A DNA stretch of 39,584 nucleotides from an uncultured Gemmiger sp. (GCA_944388125.1 CALXHO010000017.1:1-39584), one strand, 5' to 3'; counted from the first letter of the stretch, positions 23,457 through 31,623 are shown. A program made the numbers and translations. Notes: generated from the letters alone by a model not told the origin.

Positions 23457-24443
23457 ATGGCAAAGCCGGATCTTTACATCTGCCACACCGCCTATCACCT
23501 GCTCATCGCCCTGGTACGCGCCCTGCGCGCGGGGGGCGGGCAGGCGGTCTGGCTCAGCGAGCAGCTGCCCGACGCCGAGGCCCTGGCGGCTTCCCATAAG
23601 CTGGACGGCATTTTTTCCGAAGTCTGTGTCCTGCACGAGTCCCGCTGGCAGGGAACCGTCACCGGTCCCCTTGCCCACATCCGCAACCGCCGGGCTTACG
23701 AGAAGGCCGGTGCCGGGCCGGTGCTGGACAAGCATGCCTACCATACCATCTACATCAGCAACGACTGGAGCGCGGTGGGGCGGTATCTTCAGGACTGCCG
23801 GGCGCCCTACACTCTCTGTGAGGACACCCTGGGCGGCACGCTGGACCCCGACCAGCATCTGCTGGACGAGCAGCGTACTGCCCCCGATTTCAAGGCCCGC
23901 CGCGAGGGGCAGGGCTACCTCTACTGGGGGGACAGCTCCGTCTGCCAGGCCGTGGAGAGCGAGAACGCCTCCCAGTGCGTGCTCTTTCCGCCGGAAAAGC
24001 TTCTGACCTTTTCCAAGGCGGAGCTTCTGGAAAGCCTGTCCGATGAGGAGAAGGCCGCCGTGCGCAAGGTCTTTCTGACAAGGCCGCTGCCGGACGATCC
24101 TGCGGTTTTCTCCCGGGCGACCCTTTTGCTGCCCCGCAGTTTTGTGGACGACGGCCGCATGGACCAGGACACCCAGAACCGGATGTTCCAGGCCGTGGCC
24201 AGGCAGTATGCCGACGGTCCCCTCTTCATCAAGACCCATCCCCGGGATACCACCGATTACGGCGCACTGTTTCCCGACGCGGTGGTCCTGGAGCGCACCA
24301 TGCCCAGCGAGGTGCTGAATTTCTGTCTGCCGGGCAAGTTCCGCCGGGCGGTCACGGTGCAGAGCTGGGTACTGCGGGGCTTCACCGCCGCGGAGGAGAA
24401 CATCTTCCTCTCGCTGGAGGACGCTCTGGCCCTGATTGGATGA
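23457..24443 (+). CDS. GT52/polysialyltransferase-like glycosyltransferase
   Basis: This 328-residue protein resembles the GT-B sialyltransferase-type families GT52 and polysialyltransferase. The evidence is the start DLYICHTAYHLLIALVRALR, an acidic pair in TLCEDTLGGTLD (where these families have an Asp/Glu-Asp/Glu-Gly motif), FIKTHPRDTTDY holding the conserved His-Pro, and LERTMPSEVLNF before the C-terminal VQSW. Such enzymes normally use CMP-activated acidic sugars. A KdsB-like CMP-sugar synthetase lies two genes downstream, which supports that donor class (inference). The Gly after the acidic pair is replaced by Thr, so catalysis may differ. It starts three bases after the Wzt-like gene. 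Family assignment is from motif order only and is less sure than for its neighbours. Confidence 0.68.
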   Translation: MAKPDLYICHTAYHLLIALVRALRAGGGQAVWLSEQLPDAEALAASHKLDGIFSEVCVLHESRWQGTVTGPLAHIRNRRAYEKAGAGPVLDKHAYHTIYISNDWSAVGRYLQDCRAPYTLCEDTLGGTLDPDQHLLDEQRTAPDFKARREGQGYLYWGDSSVCQAVESENASQCVLFPPEKLLTFSKAELLESLSDEEKAAVRKVFLTRPLPDDPAVFSRATLLLPRSFVDDGRMDQDTQNRMFQAVARQYADGPLFIKTHPRDTTDYGALFPDAVVLERTMPSEVLNFCLPGKFRRAVTVQSWVLRGFTAAEENIFLSLEDALALIG

Positions 24444-24492
24444 TGGTTGTTCCGCTTTTCTCTTTCCCAACGCAGAAAGGATGGCGAAGCTG

Positions 24493-24753
24493 ATGTTCTG
24501 GCACAAGGTACAGCGCTTTTTGGCCATTGCCATGGGTGCCTTTTTCGGCATCTTTCTGGGGTATTGTCTGTGGACGGCATGGGACCATATGGCCCGCCCC
24601 GAATTGTATGCCATGAACTCCGCCCCCTGGTGGGTGGGGGTGCTGGTCTATGGCATCGGCTGTGCTATCTGTGAGCTGGTGCTGCTGGCCGGCTGGCTGT
24701 TCGCCCGTTTCCGGGCAGGGAAAGTTTCTCCGCCCGATTCAGACAAAAAATGA
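24493..24753 (+). CDS. Small membrane protein of unknown function
   Basis: I do not recognise this protein. It has 86 residues if the ATG at 24493 is used. Two hydrophobic segments (FLAIAMGAFFGIFLGYCLW and WWVGVLVYGIGCAICELVLL) are joined by a short loop with WDHMARPELY, and a basic, Ser/Asp-containing tail ends in DSDKK. AAAGGA lies 11-12 bases upstream; an in-frame ATG at 24481 would touch that site and is less likely. It sits between the GT52-like gene and the cytidylyltransferase in the export operon, so it could be a membrane partner of the glycan machinery. No function can be assigned. Confidence 0.7.
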   Translation: MFWHKVQRFLAIAMGAFFGIFLGYCLWTAWDHMARPELYAMNSAPWWVGVLVYGIGCAICELVLLAGWLFARFRAGKVSPPDSDKK

Positions 24754-24777
24754 TGGACCACTGAACGATCCCGGCTG

Positions 24778-24848
24778 GTCCTGTCCCCCTGCTGCGGCAG
24801 ACAGGACGGAGCGATCCGGGCGGAGATTGGGATTCTCGTTTCTCCGCC
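24778..24848 (+). other. Two hairpins between the small membrane protein and kdsB-like genes
   Basis: GTCCTGT (24778-24784) pairs with ACAGGAC (24801-24807), with an inner CTGC/GCAG stem. GGCGGAGA (24819-24826) pairs with TCTCCGCC (24841-24848). Neither has a U tract, so they are not plain terminators. They lie in the longest gap (132 bases) of this operon and may mark RNA processing. Confidence 0.55.
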
Positions 24849-24885
24849 GGAGTTGCCCCGCCGGGCAGAAAGGACATGTTCTGTT

Positions 24886-25629
24886 ATGAAAACCATTGCT
24901 GTGATTCCCGCACGGTACCAGAGCTCCCGCATGCCGGGCAAGCCGCTGGCCGATATTCTGGGCCGTCCCATGATCTGGTGGGTCTGGCAGGAGGCCAAAA
25001 AGTGTGCCGCCCTGGACGATGTGGTCATCGCCACCGACGACGGGCGCATTGCCGAGGCCTGCCGCCAATACGGCATGGAATACTGCATGACCAGCCCCGA
25101 CCACGACACCCCCACCGGGCGCATCTGGGAGGTCAGCACCCGGGTGGAGGCCGATCTCTATCTGCAGGTCATGGGGGATGAGCCTCTCATCAACGTGAAG
25201 GCCTTTGACCTGATCCTGCCCAGGACCCTGCCCGACGATCCCTACTATGTGGCGGTGCTGACCAACATCATGGAGCACCCCGCCGATGTCATCGACTTTT
25301 CCAACCAGAAGGTGGTCACCAATGCAGCCCGGGAGATCCTGATGATCTCCCGCAGTCCCATCCCCTACCCCAAGGGAACGCTGGACTTTGAGTACGAAAA
25401 AGTCACCGGCATCCAGCTGTACAGCCGTCAGGCGCTGGCCTTCTACCACGATACCCCCAAGTCGCTGCTGGAGCGGGCTGAGGAGAACGATATGATGCGC
25501 TTTGTGGAAAACGGCCACAAGGTGCATGCCATCGTCAGCCCCTACAAGACCGTGAGCGTCGACACCCCGAAAGATCTCACCCTGGTCGCCCGCATCCTCA
25601 CCGAGCGCGGCGCGGCTGTTCAGGATTGA
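24886..25629 (+). CDS. KdsB-like CMP-ulosonate cytidylyltransferase
   Basis: This 247-residue enzyme should couple a 3-deoxy-2-ulosonic acid to CMP using CTP. The nucleotide-binding start IPARYQSSRMPGKPL (residues 7-21) is the classic KdsB pattern. LQVMGDEPLI, with the metal-binding Asp at about 98, and VDTPKDL near the C-terminus also match KdsB rather than NeuA. The usual sugar-binding SGTDR-like segment reads TPTGRIWEV, which suggests a different sugar. A Gram-positive cell has no lipid A needing Kdo, so the product is probably another ulosonate (inference). The ATG at 24886 has AAGGA about 11 bases upstream. The aldolase and phosphatase genes follow directly. Confidence 0.87.
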   Translation: MKTIAVIPARYQSSRMPGKPLADILGRPMIWWVWQEAKKCAALDDVVIATDDGRIAEACRQYGMEYCMTSPDHDTPTGRIWEVSTRVEADLYLQVMGDEPLINVKAFDLILPRTLPDDPYYVAVLTNIMEHPADVIDFSNQKVVTNAAREILMISRSPIPYPKGTLDFEYEKVTGIQLYSRQALAFYHDTPKSLLERAEENDMMRFVENGHKVHAIVSPYKTVSVDTPKDLTLVARILTERGAAVQD

Positions 25630-25682
25630 ATCTCACACAACATTTCATCGCAGTTCTTCTGCCCAAAAGGAGGCATTTTACC

Positions 25683-27254
25683 ATGGGAGACATCAAACTG
25701 CTTGACTGCACGCTGCGCGACGGCGGCTACGTCAACGACTGGAAGTGGGGCTTTTCCCCCGCCCGGGACATCATCCGCACCCTGACCCGTGCCGGGGTGG
25801 ACATCGTTGAAGTGGGTTTTCTGCGCAACGTGGCCGAGTACGACCCCAACATCACCGTCTGCAACACCATTGAGGAGCTCAACCGCCTGCTGCCCGACGA
25901 TCCCCGGGGAACCATGTACTCCGGCATGGCCATGCGCTCCAATTACGACATCAGCAAGCTGTCCGAGTACCAGGGCAAGGGTATCGAGATGATCCGTATC
26001 ACCGCCCACGACTACGACATCCGGGACGGCATGGACTTTGCCCGGGAGGTCAAGGCCCGGGGCTACAAACTGTCCATCAACCCCATCAACATCATGGGCT
26101 ATTCCGACAAGGACATTCTCTGGATCCTCGACCAGGTCAACGCCATCATGCCCTACCAGTTCTCCATCGTGGACACCTTCGGCAGCATGCGCCGCCGGGA
26201 TCTGGAGCGCATTGTCAGCCTGGTGGACCACAACCTTGACCCGTCCATCCGGGTGGGGCTGCACCTCCACGAGAACATGGCCCTGAGCTTCTGCCTGGCT
26301 CAGGAATTCATCGACAAGCATCTGGCCCGGGACATCACCGTGGACGCCAGCCTCATGGGCATGGGCCGCATTCCCGGCAACCTGCCCATCGAGCTCACCG
26401 CCGATTACATGAACGAGACCTGCGGCGGGCACTACGACATCGACGAGCTGATGGACGCCATCCAGGACCACATCGCCCCCATCAAGGGTCAGCCCGAATG
26501 GGGCTATACCCCGGCCTACTTCCTGTCCGCCCGCTACAACCTGCACCGCAACTATGCCGAGCACTATCTGGCCAAGGGCGATCTGACCAACCGGGACATC
26601 AACCACATTCTGTCGGTGCTGGACCGCTCCAAGGCCACCGCCTTCGACAAGGAATACGCCGACAAACTCTACCAGGAATATCAGAGCCGCCAGATCGACG
26701 ACACCGCCGCCATGCAGGAGCTGACCCAGGCGTTCCAGGGCCGCACTGTGCTGGTGCTGGCCCCCGGCGCCACCCTGGCCGACCCCGACGTCCAGGATAA
26801 ACTCAAGGCCCTGCGCGGCAAGGAGGCAGATGTGGTGGTCTCGGCCAACTTCCTGCCGGAGTTTCTCACCCCGGACTTTGCCTTCTTCACCAACAGCAAG
26901 CGGCTGGACAAGATCTCCGCCTTCCCCTGCCCGGCGGTGCTTACCTCCAACCTGCGGCCCGACGTTGCCCCGGCTGACTGCCGCACCGTCAACTACAACC
27001 GCGTGGCCGGAGCCTTCGCCCAGGGCAGCAACAGCGTCATCATGCTGCTGCGGCTGCTCTCCCAGTGCGGCGCCAGGGCTGTGCTGCTGGCCGGTGCCGA
27101 CGGCTACCCCGCCGGCAAGCCCGCCTATGCGGACACCAGCCTCCATGCCCACACCGGGCGGGACCATGCCTTCCATGCCGCCATGGCCGAGGCCATCCGC
27201 ACGGCAGGCATTCCGGTGACCTTTGTCACCCCCAGCGCCTATCAGAATGCCTGA
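25683..27254 (+). CDS. HMGL/DmpG-like pyruvate aldolase fused to a C-terminal Rossmann-like domain
   Basis: This 523-residue protein has two parts. Residues 1 to about 300 are a DRE-TIM metallolyase barrel: LLDCTLRDGGY at 6-16 with the metal-binding Asp13, VGLHLHEN with the HxH pair at 194-196, and GMGRIPGNLPIEL. The closest known type is the 4-hydroxy-2-oxovalerate aldolase group, which joins or splits pyruvate and an aldehyde. Residues 350-523 form a second domain (VLVLAPGATLADPDV, FAFFTNSKRL, GSNSVIMLLRLLSQCG, VLLAGADGY) whose pattern resembles DUF115/GT42-like Rossmann folds. Flanked by KdsB-like and KdsC-like genes, it probably makes a 3-deoxy-2-ulosonate by aldol addition of pyruvate to a sugar (inference). 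AAGGAGG precedes the ATG. Confidence 0.83.
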   Translation: MGDIKLLDCTLRDGGYVNDWKWGFSPARDIIRTLTRAGVDIVEVGFLRNVAEYDPNITVCNTIEELNRLLPDDPRGTMYSGMAMRSNYDISKLSEYQGKGIEMIRITAHDYDIRDGMDFAREVKARGYKLSINPINIMGYSDKDILWILDQVNAIMPYQFSIVDTFGSMRRRDLERIVSLVDHNLDPSIRVGLHLHENMALSFCLAQEFIDKHLARDITVDASLMGMGRIPGNLPIELTADYMNETCGGHYDIDELMDAIQDHIAPIKGQPEWGYTPAYFLSARYNLHRNYAEHYLAKGDLTNRDINHILSVLDRSKATAFDKEYADKLYQEYQSRQIDDTAAMQELTQAFQGRTVLVLAPGATLADPDVQDKLKALRGKEADVVVSANFLPEFLTPDFAFFTNSKRLDKISAFPCPAVLTSNLRPDVAPADCRTVNYNRVAGAFAQGSNSVIMLLRLLSQCGARAVLLAGADGYPAGKPAYADTSLHAHTGRDHAFHAAMAEAIRTAGIPVTFVTPSAYQNA

Positions 27255-27297
27255 ACCGGCGCAAATCCTGCAATACTCAAGCAAAGGACGTGATGGC

Positions 27298-27822
27298 ATG
27301 ATCCGCCTGCTGGTACTGGACGTGGACGGCACCATGACGGACGGCGGCGTCTACTATGACGCTTCCGGCAACGAACTGAAAAAATTTGCGATCAAGGACG
27401 GCGCAGGCATTGTCCTGGCCCGGGCGGCAGGCATCCAGATCATGATCTGCACCGGGCGGGAGTGCGAGGCGGTGCGCCGCCGGGCTTCCGAGCTGCACGT
27501 AGACCATCTGTATCAGAATGTCTCCGACAAGGCTGGTTTTCTGGGGCAGTTTCTCACCGGGCATGGCTTTGCCCGGGAGGAAGTCGCCTACTGCGGGGAT
27601 GACCTGAATGATCTGGGCGCCATGGCCCTGTGCGGCTTCGTGGCCTGCCCCGCCGATGCCAGCCCCGAGGTGCTGGCCCGGGCGGACTGCCGCTGTCCCC
27701 AGAAAGGCGGCGAGGGCTGCGTCCGCGGCGCGGTGGAGGCCATCCTCCGCCGGGACGGCCGCTGGGCCGAGGCGGTGCACAAGGCCTTCGGCGTCACGTT
27801 GGAAACCGGCTGCGGCCGATAA
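27298..27822 (+). CDS. KdsC-like HAD phosphatase
   Basis: This 174-residue HAD enzyme has the KdsC/YrbI layout without a cap domain: LLVLDVDGTMTDGGVYYD with nucleophile Asp8 and acid/base Asp10, the Lys-rich KKFAIKDGAGIVLA, the Thr of MICTGRE, and GDDLNDLGAM with the metal-binding Asp pair. KdsC removes the 8-phosphate from Kdo-8-phosphate, and close relatives act on sialic-acid and KDN phosphates. Here it would dephosphorylate the aldolase product before CMP activation (inference). AAAGGA lies about nine bases upstream of the ATG at 27298. It follows the aldolase gene by 43 bases and precedes the DUF2142 gene by 12. Confidence 0.9.
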   Translation: MIRLLVLDVDGTMTDGGVYYDASGNELKKFAIKDGAGIVLARAAGIQIMICTGRECEAVRRRASELHVDHLYQNVSDKAGFLGQFLTGHGFAREEVAYCGDDLNDLGAMALCGFVACPADASPEVLARADCRCPQKGGEGCVRGAVEAILRRDGRWAEAVHKAFGVTLETGCGR

Positions 27823-27834
27823 CAGGAGCGGTCC

Positions 27835-30465
27835 ATGACAGTCTCAATCAAAACCTTTTATCAGAAACACCGGCACACCATCGTAGCCCTCGGGGCGGCG
27901 GCGGTGTGCTTTGCCGTTTTTCTTCTCTGCTGGTTCGTCTCCATCCGCGGACTGGGAACCAAGGCTCTTTCCCAAAAACTGAGCGACGATTACTCGGTCT
28001 ACTACCCGGTGGAGGGCAGCGTCAGCCAGAGTTTTGTCTTTGACGAGGATCTGCTGGCCATGGCCTTTGTCTTTGGCGTGGAGGGGGAACAGCCCACCGG
28101 CACCCTTGACCTGGTGCTCACCGACGCCGACACCGGCGAGGTTCTGGCGCAAAGCCAGGGCGTGATGGCAAACATTCTCTCCGGGCAGTATACCGGCCTC
28201 GGCCTCGATACTGCCGTCACCGGCGTGGAAGGGCGGCACTACCTGGTGACCCTGACCCCCCACTATGAGGGCAGCGGCCGGCTGAGCATCGGCTGCTCGT
28301 CCACCGCCACCCTGTGGCAGGAGACCATGACAGTGGACGGGCAGACCCCCGATGCCACCGCCTCCCTGATCGTGACCTACCAGCAGATCGGCGGATTCCT
28401 GACGCGGTATTACTGGCTGGTCGCCCTGGTGGTCCTGGCTATCGTCTTTTTCGGGGTTCGGTCGGCCCTGCGCCGCCGCATTGCACTGCACCGGCTGGTG
28501 TTTGCCCTCATCCTTGCCCTGGGCGTAGCCTATACCCTGGTCCTGCCGCCCTACGGTGCCCCCGATGAAAAGTATCACATCAACCAGTCCTTTACCCTGG
28601 CCTGCCGCTGGGCCAATGTCTTTTCCTCCGAGAACTGGGAGATGGGCCATGTTCCCATCAACATGAGTTACCGGCGGGAGCACGATTTCAACGCCGCGTT
28701 GCAGGATCAGGAGGAAGGCACCACCGTCTGGGCCTGGCAGGCTTTTGCCGACGGCATGTTCACCCTCTCTCCCGACGACTTTGACAGCCACATGTCCCTG
28801 GAGGAGGCTCAGACCGACTCCAACCCCATCCTCTACCTGCCCAGCGCAGTAGCGGTGTTTGCGGGCTTCCTGCTCCATCTCGGCTTTGTACCGGTGCTGG
28901 TGTTGGGGCGACTGGCAAACCTTGTCTGCTTTGCAGCACTGGCGGCCGCGGCCGTGCGGTTTGCGCCTTTCGGAAAACGGGTCTTCGCCGCTGCGGCGCT
29001 GCTGCCCATGACGCTGCATCTGGCGGCATCCTTCTCCCGGGATTCCCTGCTGCTGGGGCTTTGTTTTGCCTTTACCGCGCTGTGTCTGCGGGCCGCTTTC
29101 GGGGAAAAGGCTCCCGGCCGGTTTTTGCTGATTGCCATTGCCTTGGCGGGGCTGCTGTTCTGCCCCGGCAAGGCGGTCTATCTGCCGCTGGCTGCCCTGG
29201 TGCTGCTGATCCCGTCCAGACGTCTGCCGCTGCCCCGGCCCGGGTTCTGGAAAGCCGGATTTCTGGCCGCCTGTGTGGTGCTGACCCTCTGCGTCAACAG
29301 CTCCATGCTCGGCTTTGCGGTTGCCGGTGAGACACAACCGCCTGCCGAAACAGAAACGCAGCAATCTCAACCGGCCCAAGAAGCCGCCGGTGTCCTCTCT
29401 GCAACAGAACCCCTGCACGGAGCCCCCGCTGTCCAAGATACCGCCGCCGCGGCAGACGACACAGCTTCCGCCGCATCGGACAGTACCCTGATCGTCCGTG
29501 ATGATCTGACGGAAAACACCGTCGAAAACTATGTCCGCCGCCTGTTCTGGTATGCGGAAGGTGTGGAGGATCCCCCGCAGGCGGAGGTCACCTTCTGGGC
29601 GGACGCTCTGCAAAACGGAGATGTGACCGCCGCCATGCTGGCGCAGAGTTTCTTTTTCAGCCCGGCCGAGATGGATACTCCGACGCTTTCAGATGAAGAC
29701 TTCATCCGTGCCCTTTCCCTCTGTCTGCTGGACCGTGCTCCCACGGACGATGAGCTGCCGAACTGGCTCTCAACACTGCAAACCAACGGCCGGATCCTGC
29801 TCTTCAAGGCCCTGTATTCTCATCCCGAGACCAGTGCGCTGTTTGCGTCCGGCGGCGTGACGGTGGGCATCGAGGATGATACCCGCTATCCCCTGGACCG
29901 GGAGGATCTGGCACAGGACGTAGAGGCCGCCATCGCCACGCGGGAAAGCCAGAGCGTCGCCACCGGAGATGACGCCATCTGCTACACCCCCGGGTATATC
30001 CTGTCCCACCCGGTGGATACCCTGCGTCTGCTGGTGTGCACTGTCATTGAAAATACCGACCATTATATCTGTACCCTGGTAGGCGGCAGTCTGGGATATT
30101 ACTCCCTCGACCTGGCATGGGGCTGGCTCATGGTGCTCTATCTGCTGCTGGCCTGGGCCATGCTGACCGCGGATGTCACGCCGCTGCGGGGGCGGGCGCG
30201 GGGTTGGGCCTTCGCCCTCTTTCTGCTGTGCTGCGCTCTCTCGGTGGCGGGCTGCCTGACCTGGACCCCCACCTACTCCGAGACGCTCTACGGCCTGCAG
30301 GGGCGCTATTTCCTGCCGGTGCTGCCGCTGGGACTGCTGTGCCTGGCGCCCCGGACCATCCGCATCTCCGATACCGCCCGCGCCGAAAGCGGCCTTGTCT
30401 GCGCTTTGTGCCTGGCCAACGCCGGTGTGCTGCTCAACGCCATGCTGGCCATTGTGGCCCAGTAA
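27835..30465 (+). CDS. DUF2142 polytopic membrane protein with an inserted DUF4214-like domain
   Basis: This is an 876-residue membrane protein. After one N-terminal helix (about 16-36) an extracytoplasmic beta-rich region runs to about 185. Multiple hydrophobic helices follow. The DUF2142 signature PPYGAPDEKYHINQSF lies at about 238-253, an acidic loop typical of GT-C-like proteins. Between helices, residues 498-556 are a low-complexity Ala/Glu/Gln/Asp linker. Residues 557-672 (VENYVRRLFWYAEGV, FWADALQNGDVTAAMLAQSF, FIRALSLCLLDRAPTDDELP) resemble the DUF4214 helical module. The last helices include YGLQGRYFLPVLPLGLL. It probably modifies or transfers glycans outside the membrane, but no activity is proven for either domain. 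It starts 12 bases after the phosphatase gene. Confidence 0.85.
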   Translation: MTVSIKTFYQKHRHTIVALGAAAVCFAVFLLCWFVSIRGLGTKALSQKLSDDYSVYYPVEGSVSQSFVFDEDLLAMAFVFGVEGEQPTGTLDLVLTDADTGEVLAQSQGVMANILSGQYTGLGLDTAVTGVEGRHYLVTLTPHYEGSGRLSIGCSSTATLWQETMTVDGQTPDATASLIVTYQQIGGFLTRYYWLVALVVLAIVFFGVRSALRRRIALHRLVFALILALGVAYTLVLPPYGAPDEKYHINQSFTLACRWANVFSSENWEMGHVPINMSYRREHDFNAALQDQEEGTTVWAWQAFADGMFTLSPDDFDSHMSLEEAQTDSNPILYLPSAVAVFAGFLLHLGFVPVLVLGRLANLVCFAALAAAAVRFAPFGKRVFAAAALLPMTLHLAASFSRDSLLLGLCFAFTALCLRAAFGEKAPGRFLLIAIALAGLLFCPGKAVYLPLAALVLLIPSRRLPLPRPGFWKAGFLAACVVLTLCVNSSMLGFAVAGETQPPAETETQQSQPAQEAAGVLSATEPLHGAPAVQDTAAAADDTASAASDSTLIVRDDLTENTVENYVRRLFWYAEGVEDPPQAEVTFWADALQNGDVTAAMLAQSFFFSPAEMDTPTLSDEDFIRALSLCLLDRAPTDDELPNWLSTLQTNGRILLFKALYSHPETSALFASGGVTVGIEDDTRYPLDREDLAQDVEAAIATRESQSVATGDDAICYTPGYILSHPVDTLRLLVCTVIENTDHYICTLVGGSLGYYSLDLAWGWLMVLYLLLAWAMLTADVTPLRGRARGWAFALFLLCCALSVAGCLTWTPTYSETLYGLQGRYFLPVLPLGLLCLAPRTIRISDTARAESGLVCALCLANAGVLLNAMLAIVAQ

Positions 30466-30489
30466 CCGTCAATCCGGAGGGATTCTGTC

Positions 30490-31623
30490 TTGACCATCTG
30501 CTTTTTCTCCGCGCAATACCTGCCCACCCCGGGCGGAGTGGAGCGCTACACCTGGAATATGGCCCGCCGCGCCCGCAAGGCAGGTCACTGTTCCATCGTC
30601 GTGACCAGTGCCCTGCCGGGACTGCCGGCCCACGAGACCGATGCCGACGGCATCGAGATCTTCCGCCTGCCGGTGTGGCCGGTGATGAAGGGGCGCTTCC
30701 CCGTGCTGCGGTTCGGTGCTTCCCACCGCGCCGCCGTACAGATGCTGTTTGGCCGTTCCATCGACCTCTGCGTCATCCAGACCCGCATGTATGTGGAGAG
30801 CGTCTGGGCTGCCTTTGCGGCGGCAAAGCGGCAGATTCCCGCCGTGGTGATCGACCACTCCACCGGGTACATGCCCATGGGCGGCGGTGCCCTGGGTCTG
30901 GCTGGTCGGATGTATGAGCATCTGGCCTGTGCCCTCATCCGGAGCAGACATCCCCGGTTTTACGGGGTCTCCCTGGCCAGCTGCCGCTGGCTGGCAACCT
31001 TCGGCATCCGGCCGGAAGGAACCATGCCCAATGCCATCGACCCAGAGGCCCTCGCCGCTGAGCTGGCACAGCCTGCCGCCCACAGCCTGACCCGTCAGGC
31101 GCTCTGTCCCCACGGGGAAAAGCTTGTTGTATTTGTGGGGCGCATGATTCCCGAAAAGGGTATCTGTGAGCTGGCGGAGGCGGTACAGGCCATGCCGGAT
31201 GTGGTGCTGGCCGCCGCCGGGGATGGCCCCCTGCTGGAGGAGCTTCGCACCCGCTTTGCCGGGGAAACGCGCATCCGGCTGACCGGTCCCCTGTCCCATG
31301 GGGATATCGTGCGGCTGCTGGGCCAGGCCGACTGTTACTGCCTGCCCACCCGCTACGCCGAGGGTCTGCCCACCACCCTGCTGGAGGCGGCAGGCTGCGG
31401 ATGTCCCATTCTCTGCACCCCCACCGCCGGAACGGAGGAGCTTCTGCCCGGGGACAGCGCCGTTTTTTTGCCTGATACGGTACCGGAAACGATTTGCACC
31501 GGGCTGCACCGCGTGCTGGATGATCCAGTCTCCGCCCGGGCCCGGGCAGACCGCGCCCGTGAAAACGCTCTGGCACACTTTACATGGGACGCCGTGTTTG
31601 ATAAACTGATACAGAAGCTGTAA
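30490..31623 (+). CDS. GT4 family glycosyltransferase
   Basis: This 377-residue GT-B retaining glycosyltransferase begins ICFFSAQYLPTPGGVERYTW, a canonical GT4 N-terminal loop. The donor domain shows VVFVGRMIPEKGICELAEAV, AAAGDGPLLEEL and EX7E in YAEGLPTTLLEAAGCGCP. The start is a TTG at 30490 with GGAGGG eight bases upstream, which makes it one of the rarer start codons here. It follows the DUF2142 gene by 24 bases. The donor may be a common hexose nucleotide, but this cannot be told from sequence. Confidence 0.93.
   Translation: MTICFFSAQYLPTPGGVERYTWNMARRARKAGHCSIVVTSALPGLPAHETDADGIEIFRLPVWPVMKGRFPVLRFGASHRAAVQMLFGRSIDLCVIQTRMYVESVWAAFAAAKRQIPAVVIDHSTGYMPMGGGALGLAGRMYEHLACALIRSRHPRFYGVSLASCRWLATFGIRPEGTMPNAIDPEALAAELAQPAAHSLTRQALCPHGEKLVVFVGRMIPEKGICELAEAVQAMPDVVLAAAGDGPLLEELRTRFAGETRIRLTGPLSHGDIVRLLGQADCYCLPTRYAEGLPTTLLEAAGCGCPILCTPTAGTEELLPGDSAVFLPDTVPETICTGLHRVLDDPVSARARADRARENALAHFTWDAVFDKLIQKL

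Noticed and set aside
22137-24614. Open frame of about 825 codons on the minus strand opposite the Wzt-like and GT52-like genes
   Set aside because: The translation is low-complexity and has no recognisable motif. The opposite strand has Walker motifs and good ribosome sites.
24886-25629. Housekeeping LPS Kdo activation by KdsB
   Set aside because: No kdsA, lipid A or outer-membrane gene is present, and the other genes point to a Gram-positive. The neighbouring aldolase and export genes suggest a different sugar.
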